A stretch of DNA of 64,000 nucleotides from Sphingomonas pokkalii (GTDB lineage Bacteria > Pseudomonadota > Alphaproteobacteria > Sphingomonadales > Sphingomonadaceae): NCBI RefSeq assembly GCF_003096275.1, contig NZ_QENQ01000001.1, positions 3,866,009-3,930,008 of the forward strand, in the 5' to 3' direction. Positions 50,183-58,666 of the stretch are shown one piece after another. Made by a program: the position numbers and the translations under genes. Each line of letters opens with the position of its first letter. Position 1 is the stretch's first letter. Below the pieces are notes generated by a model, which was given only the letters and a program-made list of their open reading frames with translations, did not search any database and was not told the DNA's origin.

Positions 50183-51256
50183 ATGTCGGGCGACTTTGCC
50201 GATACGCGCCGGGATTTCCTCATGGGCGCCGAGGATCTGCTGAGGCGTGCCGCAGCGGCCGAACGGCGCGCGCGGACGGCGATTGCCGCCGCCGCCCAGG
50301 ATTTCTCGGTGCCGGATTCGCTCCGCCTGGAGGAAGCCACTCGCAATGGCATGACGGCGCTGCTCGCGCAGTGGATCGGCGCGGCGGAGCGCCAGCTCGC
50401 CGATTTCGCCACGCCGGGTGCGGGCGGCACCTTTCCGCTGCTGTGCGCTGCCGGCCTGCTCAACGATTGGGCGTTGACCGAGGCTCTGATCGGGCAGGTG
50501 CGGCAAGATCAACTGGCCAAGGCGTTGCCGCATCAGGCACCGCGCGATCCCGCCCAGCCCAGCCTGCTCAGCCGCTTCGTCGATCATCCGGCAGCCACGA
50601 TCGCCGAGGCCGCGCGCGATCTTCTCTATGCCGCATCGTGCAGCGAAGATCCCGAAGCGGGCGGGCGGCGCGCGCCGCGGCACCTGCAGGCACGATTGCT
50701 CTGGTGGGTAGCGGCCGCGATGCGGGAACAGGCCGGATCCCGGGCCGACATCGCGTTCGACGAAGCGCTGTGCACGGCGGTGCGCGCCGCGCTGGTGGTG
50801 CTGGATGCGTCGTCGCGGGGCGCGGTGGAGCCGGTTGCGATGCGGTTCGCCGCTGCGGTCGGAGCGTCGCTCCACCCCGTGCCGTACCTGCTGCTCGAAG
50901 CGCTGCGGGATCGCCGCCTCGTGCTGTTTCTCGCGATTCTCGCCCATGCCGCGCGGATCGACTATGCCGATGCGCGGGCTCTGGCGCTTGATCGGGAACC
51001 TGACCGGCTGTTGCTGGCCCTCCATGCTGTCGGCGTGGAACGCGATGGCATGGCGCAGATCGGCTTCCTTCTTTGCGATGCCGATCGCCACCGCGATGTC
51101 GCGGTACTGGCCGATCGCCTGGATGCGGTGGTCGCGCTGGATCGAGCCGACGCCGCGACGGTGCTGGCAGCCCTTCGGCTGGACCCCGCCTATCATGCGG
51201 CGCGGGCGGCCATTCGACGGGGGGCGATGACAGGGTGGGTTGAGGGTGCCCGATGA
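50183..51256 (+). CDS. DUF2336-like alpha-helical protein
   Basis: A 357-residue, almost entirely helical protein, rich in Ala, Arg, Leu and Asp with no membrane segment. Repeated HEAT-like segments such as SLLSRFVDHPAATIAEAARDLLYAAS and LLLALHAVGVERDGMAQIGFLLCDADRHRD suggest the DUF2336 family found in alphaproteobacteria. Its 3' end overlaps the start of the HATPase gene, so the two are likely partners in one signalling unit. The family call is moderate. Confidence 0.6.
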   Translation: MSGDFADTRRDFLMGAEDLLRRAAAAERRARTAIAAAAQDFSVPDSLRLEEATRNGMTALLAQWIGAAERQLADFATPGAGGTFPLLCAAGLLNDWALTEALIGQVRQDQLAKALPHQAPRDPAQPSLLSRFVDHPAATIAEAARDLLYAASCSEDPEAGGRRAPRHLQARLLWWVAAAMREQAGSRADIAFDEALCTAVRAALVVLDASSRGAVEPVAMRFAAAVGASLHPVPYLLLEALRDRRLVLFLAILAHAARIDYADARALALDREPDRLLLALHAVGVERDGMAQIGFLLCDADRHRDVAVLADRLDAVVALDRADAATVLAALRLDPAYHAARAAIRRGAMTGWVEGAR

Positions 51257-52631
51257 AGCGAGCCCCCTGGCGATCGCGCGCCTCGATGCTGCCGGGCGGC
51301 TGATCGATGCGGAACCGCTGCTCAGCGCCCTGAACAGCCGTGCCGGCGGGCGCATCGGCGCCCCCCTTGCCGTGCCGGGAATCGCGGCGCTGGCCAGCCT
51401 GTCGCATCGTCTGGGCATCCATATCTCCCGCGCGGTGGTGGCGGCAGACGGCGAGACGGAACTCGATCTCTGGGTGCGCGCCGGACCAGATCGCGGCGGC
51501 GTGCGCTTGGAGGTCAGCGGGTGGCGGCCCCGTGCGGCCTGGCGCCCCGCCACCGATCCCGATCGCGAGCGGGACTTCTTCCGCACCTATGCGGAACTGC
51601 GCTGGGAAACGGATGCGTCGCTTCGGCTGACCTTCGTCTCCCCGGATGCAGGCGCCCACTACGGGTTCGATCCGCGGACGATGCTGGGCCAGCCATTGAC
51701 CCGCCTTTTCGCACTGGCCCAGGATATGGAGGGGCAATTGCCCATCCTCTCCGCGGTGTCGGCAAGGGCGCGCTTTGACGGTCAGCGGGCAGAAGTGCGC
51801 GGCACCGGCCAATGGGTACAGCTGGAAGCGCGGCCCCGGAGCGATCCGGCGGGCCGGTTTGCCGGCTTTGTCGGCGCGGCCCATGGTGCGGCGGGTGGGG
51901 CGCCGGCCGTCGCGCGTGGCACTGCCGCGCCCGCATCGATCCCGCAACTTGCCTTTCCGCCCGGCTTCGCGCGGCGGCTGGAGCGGGCGCTGCAAGGGCC
52001 GCTGGCAAGGATCATAGCGGCGGCGGAGGCGATCGCGGACGCGGAAAGCGACGCGCCGGTGCACGCGGACTATGTCGGCTATGCCGCCGACATCGCCGGT
52101 GCGGGGCGCCACCTTCTCGCGCTGGTGGAGGATCTCGCCGACCTGCAATCGGCGGAACAAGCCGCCCTGGCCACCGCGTCCGAGGCGGTCGATCTGGCGG
52201 ATGTCGCCCGACGGGCGGCCGCGCTGCTTGCGATCCGTGCAAGCGATGCGGGAATCGCCATCGCGCCGCCTCCGGCACAGGCCATGTTGCGTGTGACCGG
52301 GGACTTTCGCCGCGTGCTTCAGGTGTTGGTCAACCTGATCGGCAATGCCGTGCGCTATTCGCCCAGCGGGGGCACCGTGCGCATCACGCTGGAGCAAGAG
52401 GACGGCATCGGCCGCGTCGTCATTGCCGATCAGGGCAAGGGCATTCCTGCGCGGGATCACGAACGGATCTTCGAGAAGTTCGCGCGGCTCGATCCGGCCG
52501 AACCAGGCGGAAGCGGCCTTGGACTATATATCGCGCGGCGCCTTGCGCGGGCGATGGGCGGCGATCTGACGGTCGAAAGCGCGCCCGCGATGGGGGCGCG
52601 CTTCCTGCTTTCCTTGCCCCTGCGGGACTAG
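51246..52631 (+). CDS. PAS-HATPase signalling protein lacking the phosphoacceptor histidine
   Basis: A 461-residue protein built like a sensor kinase. A PAS-like domain (about 115-200) contains LRLTFVSPDAGAHYGFDP. The dimerisation helix reads LERALQGPLARIIAAAEAI where a kinase would have a His-Glu-Leu-Arg-Thr-Pro-Leu box; the His is replaced. The ATP-binding domain is intact: N box VLVNLIGNAVRYSP, G1 DQGKGIP, F box FEKFARLDP and G2 GSGLGLYIARRLA. GTG 51246 is chosen over a TTG two codons earlier. It overlaps the DUF2336-like gene by 11 bp. It may not autophosphorylate. Confidence 0.85.
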   Translation: MPDEASPLAIARLDAAGRLIDAEPLLSALNSRAGGRIGAPLAVPGIAALASLSHRLGIHISRAVVAADGETELDLWVRAGPDRGGVRLEVSGWRPRAAWRPATDPDRERDFFRTYAELRWETDASLRLTFVSPDAGAHYGFDPRTMLGQPLTRLFALAQDMEGQLPILSAVSARARFDGQRAEVRGTGQWVQLEARPRSDPAGRFAGFVGAAHGAAGGAPAVARGTAAPASIPQLAFPPGFARRLERALQGPLARIIAAAEAIADAESDAPVHADYVGYAADIAGAGRHLLALVEDLADLQSAEQAALATASEAVDLADVARRAAALLAIRASDAGIAIAPPPAQAMLRVTGDFRRVLQVLVNLIGNAVRYSPSGGTVRITLEQEDGIGRVVIADQGKGIPARDHERIFEKFARLDPAEPGGSGLGLYIARRLARAMGGDLTVESAPAMGARFLLSLPLRD

Positions 52632-52668
52632 GCCGGGCGCATCCGGTATCTGCGCGCCGGGCCTTGCG

Positions 52669-52956
52669 TTAGCGGCGGCGGCATATCTCCACCGGGCGGC
52701 CATAACGCCATTCCGTCCAGCAAACCCGGCGGCCGTGATAGCGATAGTCCCGGTTCCAGCCATAGGGACGGCCCCGATCCCAACCGCGGTGCCGTCCGCG
52801 ATCCCAATGGTGGCGGCCTTCCCAGCGATCGTGGCGATCGTAGCGATGCTCGTAACGGTCGCGCGGATGGCCCCAGCCCTGGGCGTTGGCGGCGGTTGCT
52901 CCGGTAATGCCGGTAATGGCAAGCCCGGCGACGGCGATGATCCTGATCAGTTTCAT
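52669..52956 (-). CDS. Small secreted Arg/Tyr/Trp/His-rich protein
   Basis: A 95-residue protein with a signal peptide (MKLIRIIAVAGLAITGITGATA, cut near ANAQ). The mature part is dominated by Arg, Asp, His, Tyr, Trp and Gly in short repeats such as HRYDRHDRWEGRHHWDRG, and contains two cysteines near the end. Similar small proteins are frequent in sphingomonads. The function is unknown; envelope or metal association is possible. Confidence 0.8.
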   Translation of the reverse strand: MKLIRIIAVAGLAITGITGATAANAQGWGHPRDRYEHRYDRHDRWEGRHHWDRGRHRGWDRGRPYGWNRDYRYHGRRVCWTEWRYGRPVEICRRR

Positions 52957-53036
52957 TGGCTCCACCTCTTCTTCGATGAAGCAAGTTTTACGCATTGCTT
53001 TGCTGCACGACGCTGAACCGGATTGTAGGCTTTGGT

Positions 53037-54362
53037 TCATCTGCGCATCATTTGCAGGATGCGGGCATGGGCTCCCCGGCCGAGGGGATTGAACGCCATC
53101 GCCAGGCAGGAAAGCAGAAAGAATCCCAGCGGCGCTACCACGATCGTCCAGCGCATGGTGGCAAGCGTTGCGGTCTGTTGTTCGGCATTGGCGACATAGC
53201 CGGCCGATCCGAAACCAAACCCCAGGATCAGCGTAGCGGCTCCGATTGCGACGCGCTGGAGCAGGGCGGCCATGCCGAACACCGCGCCCTCCACGCGAAG
53301 GCCGGTGGTGCGCTCGCCATATTCGATGGTATTGGGCAGCATCGCCCAGAAGACGAAATGCAGGCCGACGATCGCGGCCTGCATCGCGACGAGATAGAGC
53401 TGCATCCCGGTGGCGCTGCCGATCCGAAGCCCACCGAACAGCACCAGCCCAAGGATGCACAAGCCTGCCGCGACGAACCATGACGATCGTCCCCCGATCG
53501 ATCGTTGCAGCAGCATCCATGCCGGTACCGCCAACCCGCTCATCACCCCCATCCAGCCGAGCGCCGCCTGGCCGGCCGCCGCATCGTGGAGGAAATACTT
53601 GAAATAATAGAGCACCGATTTGCCTAGGATCGACGTCGCGACGATCATTGCCATCATCGCCAGGTTGAGCGACACGAAGGCACGGTTGGCCGCCATGCTG
53701 CGGAGCGCCGCCCTGATCGAGGGGCGCTGCTTGGCGGCGGCCTCGGGCTCCGCGGCTACCCGGTAGCTGGCGCCGACGATCAGCAGAATAGCGGTGCCGA
53801 TCGCTGCGGACAGCGCTGCCGCCCCCAGATAGGCGCGGGCGGGCACTGCGGTGCCGGCGATCCAGCCGCCGATCGGGATGGTGCCGCGGGCTACCGCCAC
53901 CCAGGCAAGGGTCCCGAACACCATGCGCGCGCCGGCGATGAAGGCGCGATCGCGGCTGTCGCTGCTGATCCGGGCGGACATCGCGAGATAGGGGATGTTG
54001 ACCGCGGCATAGGCGGTTCGGAACAGCAGGTGGCCGCCCAGCACCAGCGCGATGCCGCCCGCACCGTCCAGCGCTGGCGGAAGATAGGTCAGCACGAACG
54101 TCAGACCCAGCGGTATCGCGCCCAGCATCAGCACCCGGCCATGGCCGCCGAGCGGCCGCCATCTATCGGCCAGCGTGCCGGCCGCGAAGTTCACCCCGCC
54201 GTCCCAGATGGTGGCGATGGTATAGATCGCCGCCGCCGTTGCCACCGGCAGGCCCAGCGCATCGGTGTAGTAGAACAGCAGGAACAGCATCAGCCCCTGC
54301 CAGTAGAGATTGAAGGCGAAGTCGCCGAAGGCGAACAGCAGCAGTCGCGGGCGCCGGATCAT
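53037..54362 (-). CDS. GPH/MelB-type sugar:cation symporter
   Basis: A 441-residue permease with about 12 membrane helices. The GPH family pattern appears in the first helices (LYWQGLMLFLLFYYTDALGLP), in IWDGGVNFAAGTLADRW and in YAAVNIPYLAMSARISSDSRDRA. ATG 54362 overlaps the stop of the DUF885 gene (ATGA, 54359-54362), so transport and peptidase genes are translated together. Substrate unknown; a small glycoside or peptide-linked sugar is possible. Confidence 0.85.
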   Translation of the reverse strand: MIRRPRLLLFAFGDFAFNLYWQGLMLFLLFYYTDALGLPVATAAAIYTIATIWDGGVNFAAGTLADRWRPLGGHGRVLMLGAIPLGLTFVLTYLPPALDGAGGIALVLGGHLLFRTAYAAVNIPYLAMSARISSDSRDRAFIAGARMVFGTLAWVAVARGTIPIGGWIAGTAVPARAYLGAAALSAAIGTAILLIVGASYRVAAEPEAAAKQRPSIRAALRSMAANRAFVSLNLAMMAMIVATSILGKSVLYYFKYFLHDAAAGQAALGWMGVMSGLAVPAWMLLQRSIGGRSSWFVAAGLCILGLVLFGGLRIGSATGMQLYLVAMQAAIVGLHFVFWAMLPNTIEYGERTTGLRVEGAVFGMAALLQRVAIGAATLILGFGFGSAGYVANAEQQTATLATMRWTIVVAPLGFFLLSCLAMAFNPLGRGAHARILQMMRR

Positions 54363-55852
54363 CTCGCCGATTCCACCGTCGCGCGGAACTGATCGGTGCG
54401 CATTCGCCCATGCGCCAGCAGCCGGTGGTGGAAGGGGATAGCGGGGCGTCCCCGCGACAGATCCTCGATCGCCAGCCATGCCATCGCCTCGGCGGCGCGC
54501 AGGGCCGGTTCCAGCACGATCCGGTTCAGGTCTGCGGCGAAGGGGGCGAAATAGGCGGGCTCGCCCATCCAGGCCTGCAGCTTGCCCAGCGCTTGCGCGT
54601 GGGACCAGCCATCCAGATGGATGCCCAGATCCGCCAGCGCGCGGGTGATGCGGAACAGTCGCCAATGGCACAGCCCAAGCTCGCCCAGCGCGTCGCCGCG
54701 ATAGGCGCCCTCCGCCGCGGCCAAGTGTTCGGCATAGATTGCCCAGCCCTCCGCGAACGCGGCGGCATATTCGATGCGCAGCGGATGCGGCGAGGCTGCG
54801 GCTTCGATCGGCAACTGCACCATATGGCCGGGCAGCAACTCGTGATGGACGACCGCGGGCAAGGTCCAGCGCGGCCGCCGACGGATGTCGTTCAGGTCGA
54901 CGACATAGCTGCCGGGCCGCGATCCTTCCGGCAACTGGCGATATCCCTGGCGGCCTGCTGCTTCCTCCGTCCGTGACATTCGCTGGACGTGGACGGACGA
55001 CACCGAGGGCGGCAGCGGGCCGAACGCCCCGGGCAGTCGCGCCCGCGCCGCTTCGAGCAGCAGGTTCATGTCGGCGACGGCGCGGTCCCGCCCGGCATCA
55101 TCGTCTGGGTAGAGGCCGTCGGGATCGTGCCACAGCGCGGTGAAGCGGGCGCCGACGCTGCCGCTGTGCCGTCCGATCTGCTGGAAAAGCGCGTCGGCGC
55201 GGGCCAGCGTCCGCGCCAATTCCCGTTCGAGCCTCTGGCGCAGCGCGCCGGGATCGGCATCGTCGCCGGCGAAGCGGCGCAGCAACAGGCGGTAATAGTC
55301 GTCACCGTCCGGTAGCGCGGCCATGCCCGGCGGCGGCGCATCCGCTGCGAGTGTCCGCAGCAGCGCTTCCTGTTCGGCCAGGGCCTCGGCGCGCGGGCCG
55401 GCCGCCGAATTGCGGGCGGATTCCATCGCCGCGATGGTCGGTTCGATCAGGCCCCGAGGCAGGCGCACGCCGTGTGCGGCGTCAGACCGCAACGCGGCGG
55501 TTTCACGCCGGATCGTCTCCGCCGTTGCGTCCGTGCGCAGCCAGGCACCGTTGCCAGTGGTAACGAGATAGCGGCTTTTGCCCAGCCGGCCAAAAGGGAA
55601 ACGTCGCGCGAGTTCGATATCGATCGCCAGGCCCGCCCGTGCTGTGAGCAGGTCCAAGCGTGGCGATGGGGGGAGGGATGCGGCGTCGATTTTTCGCAGC
55701 GCCGCCAATGCCGCCGTCCGGTCGTGGGCGGCCGAGTCGAGCAAAGTCCGCAGATGCGCGGCGGCGGTTTCGCTGGCGGCTTCGGGTATCAGCGGTGGAG
55801 CCAGCAGTGCGGCGGCGCCGGCCAGCAGCGATCGTCGGGAAAGGCTATCCAC
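54359..55852 (-). CDS. DUF885-family peptidase, Tat-type signal
   Basis: A 497-residue zinc-dependent hydrolase-like protein. The metal motif is HHELLPGHMVQLP (about residues 330-342), with a glutamate in AFAEGWAIYAEHLA downstream, the DUF885 pattern. The N-terminus SLSRRSLLAGAAALLAPPL looks like a Tat signal, so it is exported folded. The GTG at 55852 has an AGAGGA site; an upstream frame to 56017 has no good start. The gene overlaps the transporter gene. DUF885 members include dipeptidyl carboxypeptidase-type enzymes. Confidence 0.85.
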   Translation of the reverse strand: MDSLSRRSLLAGAAALLAPPLIPEAASETAAAHLRTLLDSAAHDRTAALAALRKIDAASLPPSPRLDLLTARAGLAIDIELARRFPFGRLGKSRYLVTTGNGAWLRTDATAETIRRETAALRSDAAHGVRLPRGLIEPTIAAMESARNSAAGPRAEALAEQEALLRTLAADAPPPGMAALPDGDDYYRLLLRRFAGDDADPGALRQRLERELARTLARADALFQQIGRHSGSVGARFTALWHDPDGLYPDDDAGRDRAVADMNLLLEAARARLPGAFGPLPPSVSSVHVQRMSRTEEAAGRQGYRQLPEGSRPGSYVVDLNDIRRRPRWTLPAVVHHELLPGHMVQLPIEAAASPHPLRIEYAAAFAEGWAIYAEHLAAAEGAYRGDALGELGLCHWRLFRITRALADLGIHLDGWSHAQALGKLQAWMGEPAYFAPFAADLNRIVLEPALRAAEAMAWLAIEDLSRGRPAIPFHHRLLAHGRMRTDQFRATVESAR

Positions 55853-56174
55853 TTGAATCCTCTTTGAAACCAAGGGCTTTTGCACGGTGCTTGGCGATGT
55901 CGCAACGGTCAGAACGGTCAGGTCCTGCGCCAGTGCGGGGGCGCCGCGGGTTGAAAGGATACTGGCTGGTACGATTTTCGCTTGACGCTGCGGAAGGCGG
56001 GTATAGATACGCGCCACCGAAACGAAGTGTCACGTGCCGTTACGGGCGTGCGCAACGAAGCCGCTCCCGGGCGGCGGATCACGGTGGAGTTTTCGGACGG
56101 AACGGCAGGGTGGTGCCCGCAACCGGGTGCACCAAAAGGGGGCTGGCATCCGTCGTGTAGAGAAAGTGCTGGCC
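55853..56174. other. Non-coding 322-bp divergent region
   Basis: No supported gene. A sigma70-like promoter may face right: TTGACG (about 55980) and TAGATA 16 bp later (about 56002). It would serve the 128-residue gene. The rest holds nothing I can name. Confidence 0.35.
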
Positions 56175-56561
56175 ATGGCGTATCTGGATCTTTCCCATCT
56201 TCGCGGCCGGTCGGTCGCTGCGCCGCGCGATCTGATCCAGCAGGCGGTCGCCACGCTGTCCAACCTGGAATGGCAGGTGCTTGCCCTTGCCCGTCGCGAT
56301 GGGTTGTCGTCGCTGGAGCTGCCGGGCCGCTGGTCCGTCCTGATCGCCAGGATCTTCGGCCGTGAGCGTGCAAACCCGCGGCTGGCCGATCCCCGGCTGG
56401 AAGCGCTGCGACGCATCGCGGTGCTCGCCTGGCACAAGGGCGATAGCCTGCCCGAGCACGAAATCGCCGCCTTTCACGCAGCGGGCTATTCAGCCGAGCA
56501 GCTCGGGCTGGTGCTCGATCATGTCGGCGGTACGGCAAGCAAGGCCGGGCCCGCGCAGTAA
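56175..56561 (+). CDS. Hypothetical protein, 128 aa
   Basis: A soluble, mostly helical protein starting MAYLDLSHLRGRSVAAPRD. It contains LEWQVLALARRDGLSSLELPG and a C-terminal helix-turn region (LPEHEIAAFHAAGYSAEQLGLVL). The frame is open further upstream, but the ATG at 56175 is the first with normal codon use after it. Family not recognised; a small regulatory protein is possible. Confidence 0.75.
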   Translation: MAYLDLSHLRGRSVAAPRDLIQQAVATLSNLEWQVLALARRDGLSSLELPGRWSVLIARIFGRERANPRLADPRLEALRRIAVLAWHKGDSLPEHEIAAFHAAGYSAEQLGLVLDHVGGTASKAGPAQ

Positions 56562-56584
56562 CGCCGGCCCGGCACCGCTTCGCC

Positions 56585-56902
56585 TTACTGGTTCTTTTCT
56601 TCGCTCTCGCGATCCGCATCGCGATTGATCCGGGACGTCATCCCGGTCGCGGCGGCATCCGCTTCCGTCTGATCGCGATCGCTGAACGGCGTCGGCGTCG
56701 CCGTGGGCACGGGCTCGGGCGCCACGTTGGCGGTAGGCATCGCCGCCGGCTCTTCGGTCGACACATTCACGTCGGCCGGGGTTTCCGGCACCGTGATCTC
56801 GGTAACATTGGCGTCGGGAGGCGTGGGGGCATCGTTGCCCCCGCCGCACGCGGCGAGCGTGAGCCCTGCACCGGCCAGAATCGCGATAGTGCGCAGCTTC
56901 AT
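56585..56902 (-). CDS. Small lipoprotein
   Basis: A 105-residue protein with a lipoprotein signal peptide ending Leu-Ala-Ala-Cys (Cys19). The mature part is acidic and Pro/Thr/Ala-rich (APTPPDANVTEITVPETP; PVPTATPTPF), probably disordered. It is 23 bp from the L,D-transpeptidase stop and probably forms a transcript with it. No function is recognised. Confidence 0.85.
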   Translation of the reverse strand: MKLRTIAILAGAGLTLAACGGGNDAPTPPDANVTEITVPETPADVNVSTEEPAAMPTANVAPEPVPTATPTPFSDRDQTEADAAATGMTSRINRDADRESEEKNQ

Positions 56903-56925
56903 GGGATCGTCCTTTCGTTGAGGCG

Positions 56926-58506
56926 TTACGAAGCGGTCGCGGCGCTGACGGCCGCGCGTGCTTCGATCTTGTCGGCGAGCAGCTTGTCCCAGCCATAGGG
57001 ATCATCGCGGAAGTTCATCGTGCCGTCGGAACTCGCGAACGCTGTCCAGTATAGCAGATAGACCGCAACCTGGTCGGCGTCGGCCAGGCGCACGCGAACC
57101 GTCTTGGTGCCTTCCAACTGGGCTGCGATCGCATCGGGCTGCCAGTTGGGATCGTTCTTGAGCAGCAACTCCGCCAGCGGCCCCGGCTTTTCCAGTCGGA
57201 CGCAGCCATGGCTGTCCAGCCGGCTATAGCTGTTGAAGCCGGACTGCACCGGCGTGTCGTGCAGATAGACGGCATAGGGATTGTCGAAGTCGAACTTGAA
57301 GCGGCCCAGCGCGCTTCTCGGCCCGGATTCCTGCTGCAGGCGGCGGTCCGGACCCGTGCCGATGATGCGATAGCCGTGCGCCTTCAGATAGCCTTCGCCC
57401 TTGGGCCAGAGTTCCTTGGCGGCGATCCCGCTCGGCACGTTCCACGGCGGATTGAGCACGATCGAATGGATGCGCGATTGCAGCATCGGCGTCTCGTTGC
57501 CCGGCCGACCGGTGACCGCTTTCATCGAGGCGATCGGGCTGTCACCTTCGAACACGGTCATCACCGCCGCTGCGATGTTCACCTGGATGCGCTTGGCGGG
57601 CAACTCCTGCGGCAGCCAGCGCCAGCGCTCCATATTGGCCATGATCTGGCGGACGCGCGCCTCTACCGGCACGTTCAGCGCGGCGAGTGTACCGGTGGAT
57701 ACGACGCCGGTGGGGCGCAGGCCATATCGGCGTTGCGCGCGCAGAACCGCATCCTGCAGGTCCTGGTCGAACGTGTCGCCGCTCGTCGCAACCTGTTTGT
57801 CCTCGACCGCGAGCCGCTTGCGCAGCGCCCGAACGCGCGCGCCGCTGGCGCCCTTGCCAAGATCGGGCCCCGGCGTCAGCTTCGGCCAGCCGCCTGCGGT
57901 GAGGATGGCGCGATAGGCCACCAGCCCTTTTTCCAGCCCGTCATAGCCCGCATAGGGCGGCGGCAGCGAACGCACCCAGGCGGCGATCCGATCGCGCTTA
58001 ACCGCATCGGCAAAGCCCGGCAGCGGATCGAACGCGGCGGGGCGAAGGCCCCAATCGTTGATGAAGTCGCTGCTGTCGAGCCGTCCGGAATGGACGGCGC
58101 GGGCATAATCGAGTGCCGCACGCACCAGCCCGTCGCTATCGTTCGGCAGCGATACGGTGCTCGTCATCCGGCGCAGGCCCTGTGCCAGCCCGGCTTCCGG
58201 GAGCAGCTGGCGTAATTCGGCCATCTGCCGGCTGCTCAGCACGGGCAGCGGAATGACCTGCCGGGGTTGGATCGGCGGCGTCGGTACCGCCTGCGGCGGC
58301 TGCGCGGCCGGGGCGGCGGGGGGGGGCGTGGGCGTCGGCGTGGCGGCGGGGGGCTGTGCCTGCGGCTTGGCCTGTTGCGGCTTGGCTGCGGGGATCAATC
58401 GAAACTGCGCGGCAGCCGGAGAAGCGGCCATGCTGGCCAGCACGATCGCCGTTGCCATGTTCCGCGCCAAGCTACCTTCACCGAACCGCTTTTTCGTTTC
58501 GTCCAC
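56926..58506 (-). CDS. L,D-transpeptidase, YcbB-like
   Basis: A 526-residue exported enzyme that forms 3-3 peptidoglycan cross-links. A signal peptide (ending PAAAQ) is followed by a Pro/Ala/Gln-rich linker, a scaffold domain, a peptidoglycan-binding domain (VRALRKRLAVEDKQ, ~245-300), and the YkuD domain. Its catalytic motif is YLHDTPVQSGFN...DSHGCVRLEKP, with the nucleophilic Cys in SHGCVR. GTG 58506 with a GGAG upstream gives a good signal peptide; ATG 58458 would lose the positive N-region. Confidence 0.9.
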   Translation of the reverse strand: MDETKKRFGEGSLARNMATAIVLASMAASPAAAQFRLIPAAKPQQAKPQAQPPAATPTPTPPPAAPAAQPPQAVPTPPIQPRQVIPLPVLSSRQMAELRQLLPEAGLAQGLRRMTSTVSLPNDSDGLVRAALDYARAVHSGRLDSSDFINDWGLRPAAFDPLPGFADAVKRDRIAAWVRSLPPPYAGYDGLEKGLVAYRAILTAGGWPKLTPGPDLGKGASGARVRALRKRLAVEDKQVATSGDTFDQDLQDAVLRAQRRYGLRPTGVVSTGTLAALNVPVEARVRQIMANMERWRWLPQELPAKRIQVNIAAAVMTVFEGDSPIASMKAVTGRPGNETPMLQSRIHSIVLNPPWNVPSGIAAKELWPKGEGYLKAHGYRIIGTGPDRRLQQESGPRSALGRFKFDFDNPYAVYLHDTPVQSGFNSYSRLDSHGCVRLEKPGPLAELLLKNDPNWQPDAIAAQLEGTKTVRVRLADADQVAVYLLYWTAFASSDGTMNFRDDPYGWDKLLADKIEARAAVSAATAS

Positions 58507-58666
58507 GCACAATACTCCACTCGTCGCGTCGTTTACCAACAATAGCCCCTATAGGCGAGGCAGGGGCGCGGATGCGAGCGCGAAAACCCGCCCGCTGCTT
58601 GACTTTTGGCAACGTTGTCGGGATGCGTTGCGGCAACAGAAGCATCAAGGGCAGGAGGGGATCGCT

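Noticed and set aside
50568-52460. Minus-strand open frame of 630 codons
   Set aside because: Antisense to the DUF2336-like and HATPase genes; the HATPase boxes on the plus strand are clear.
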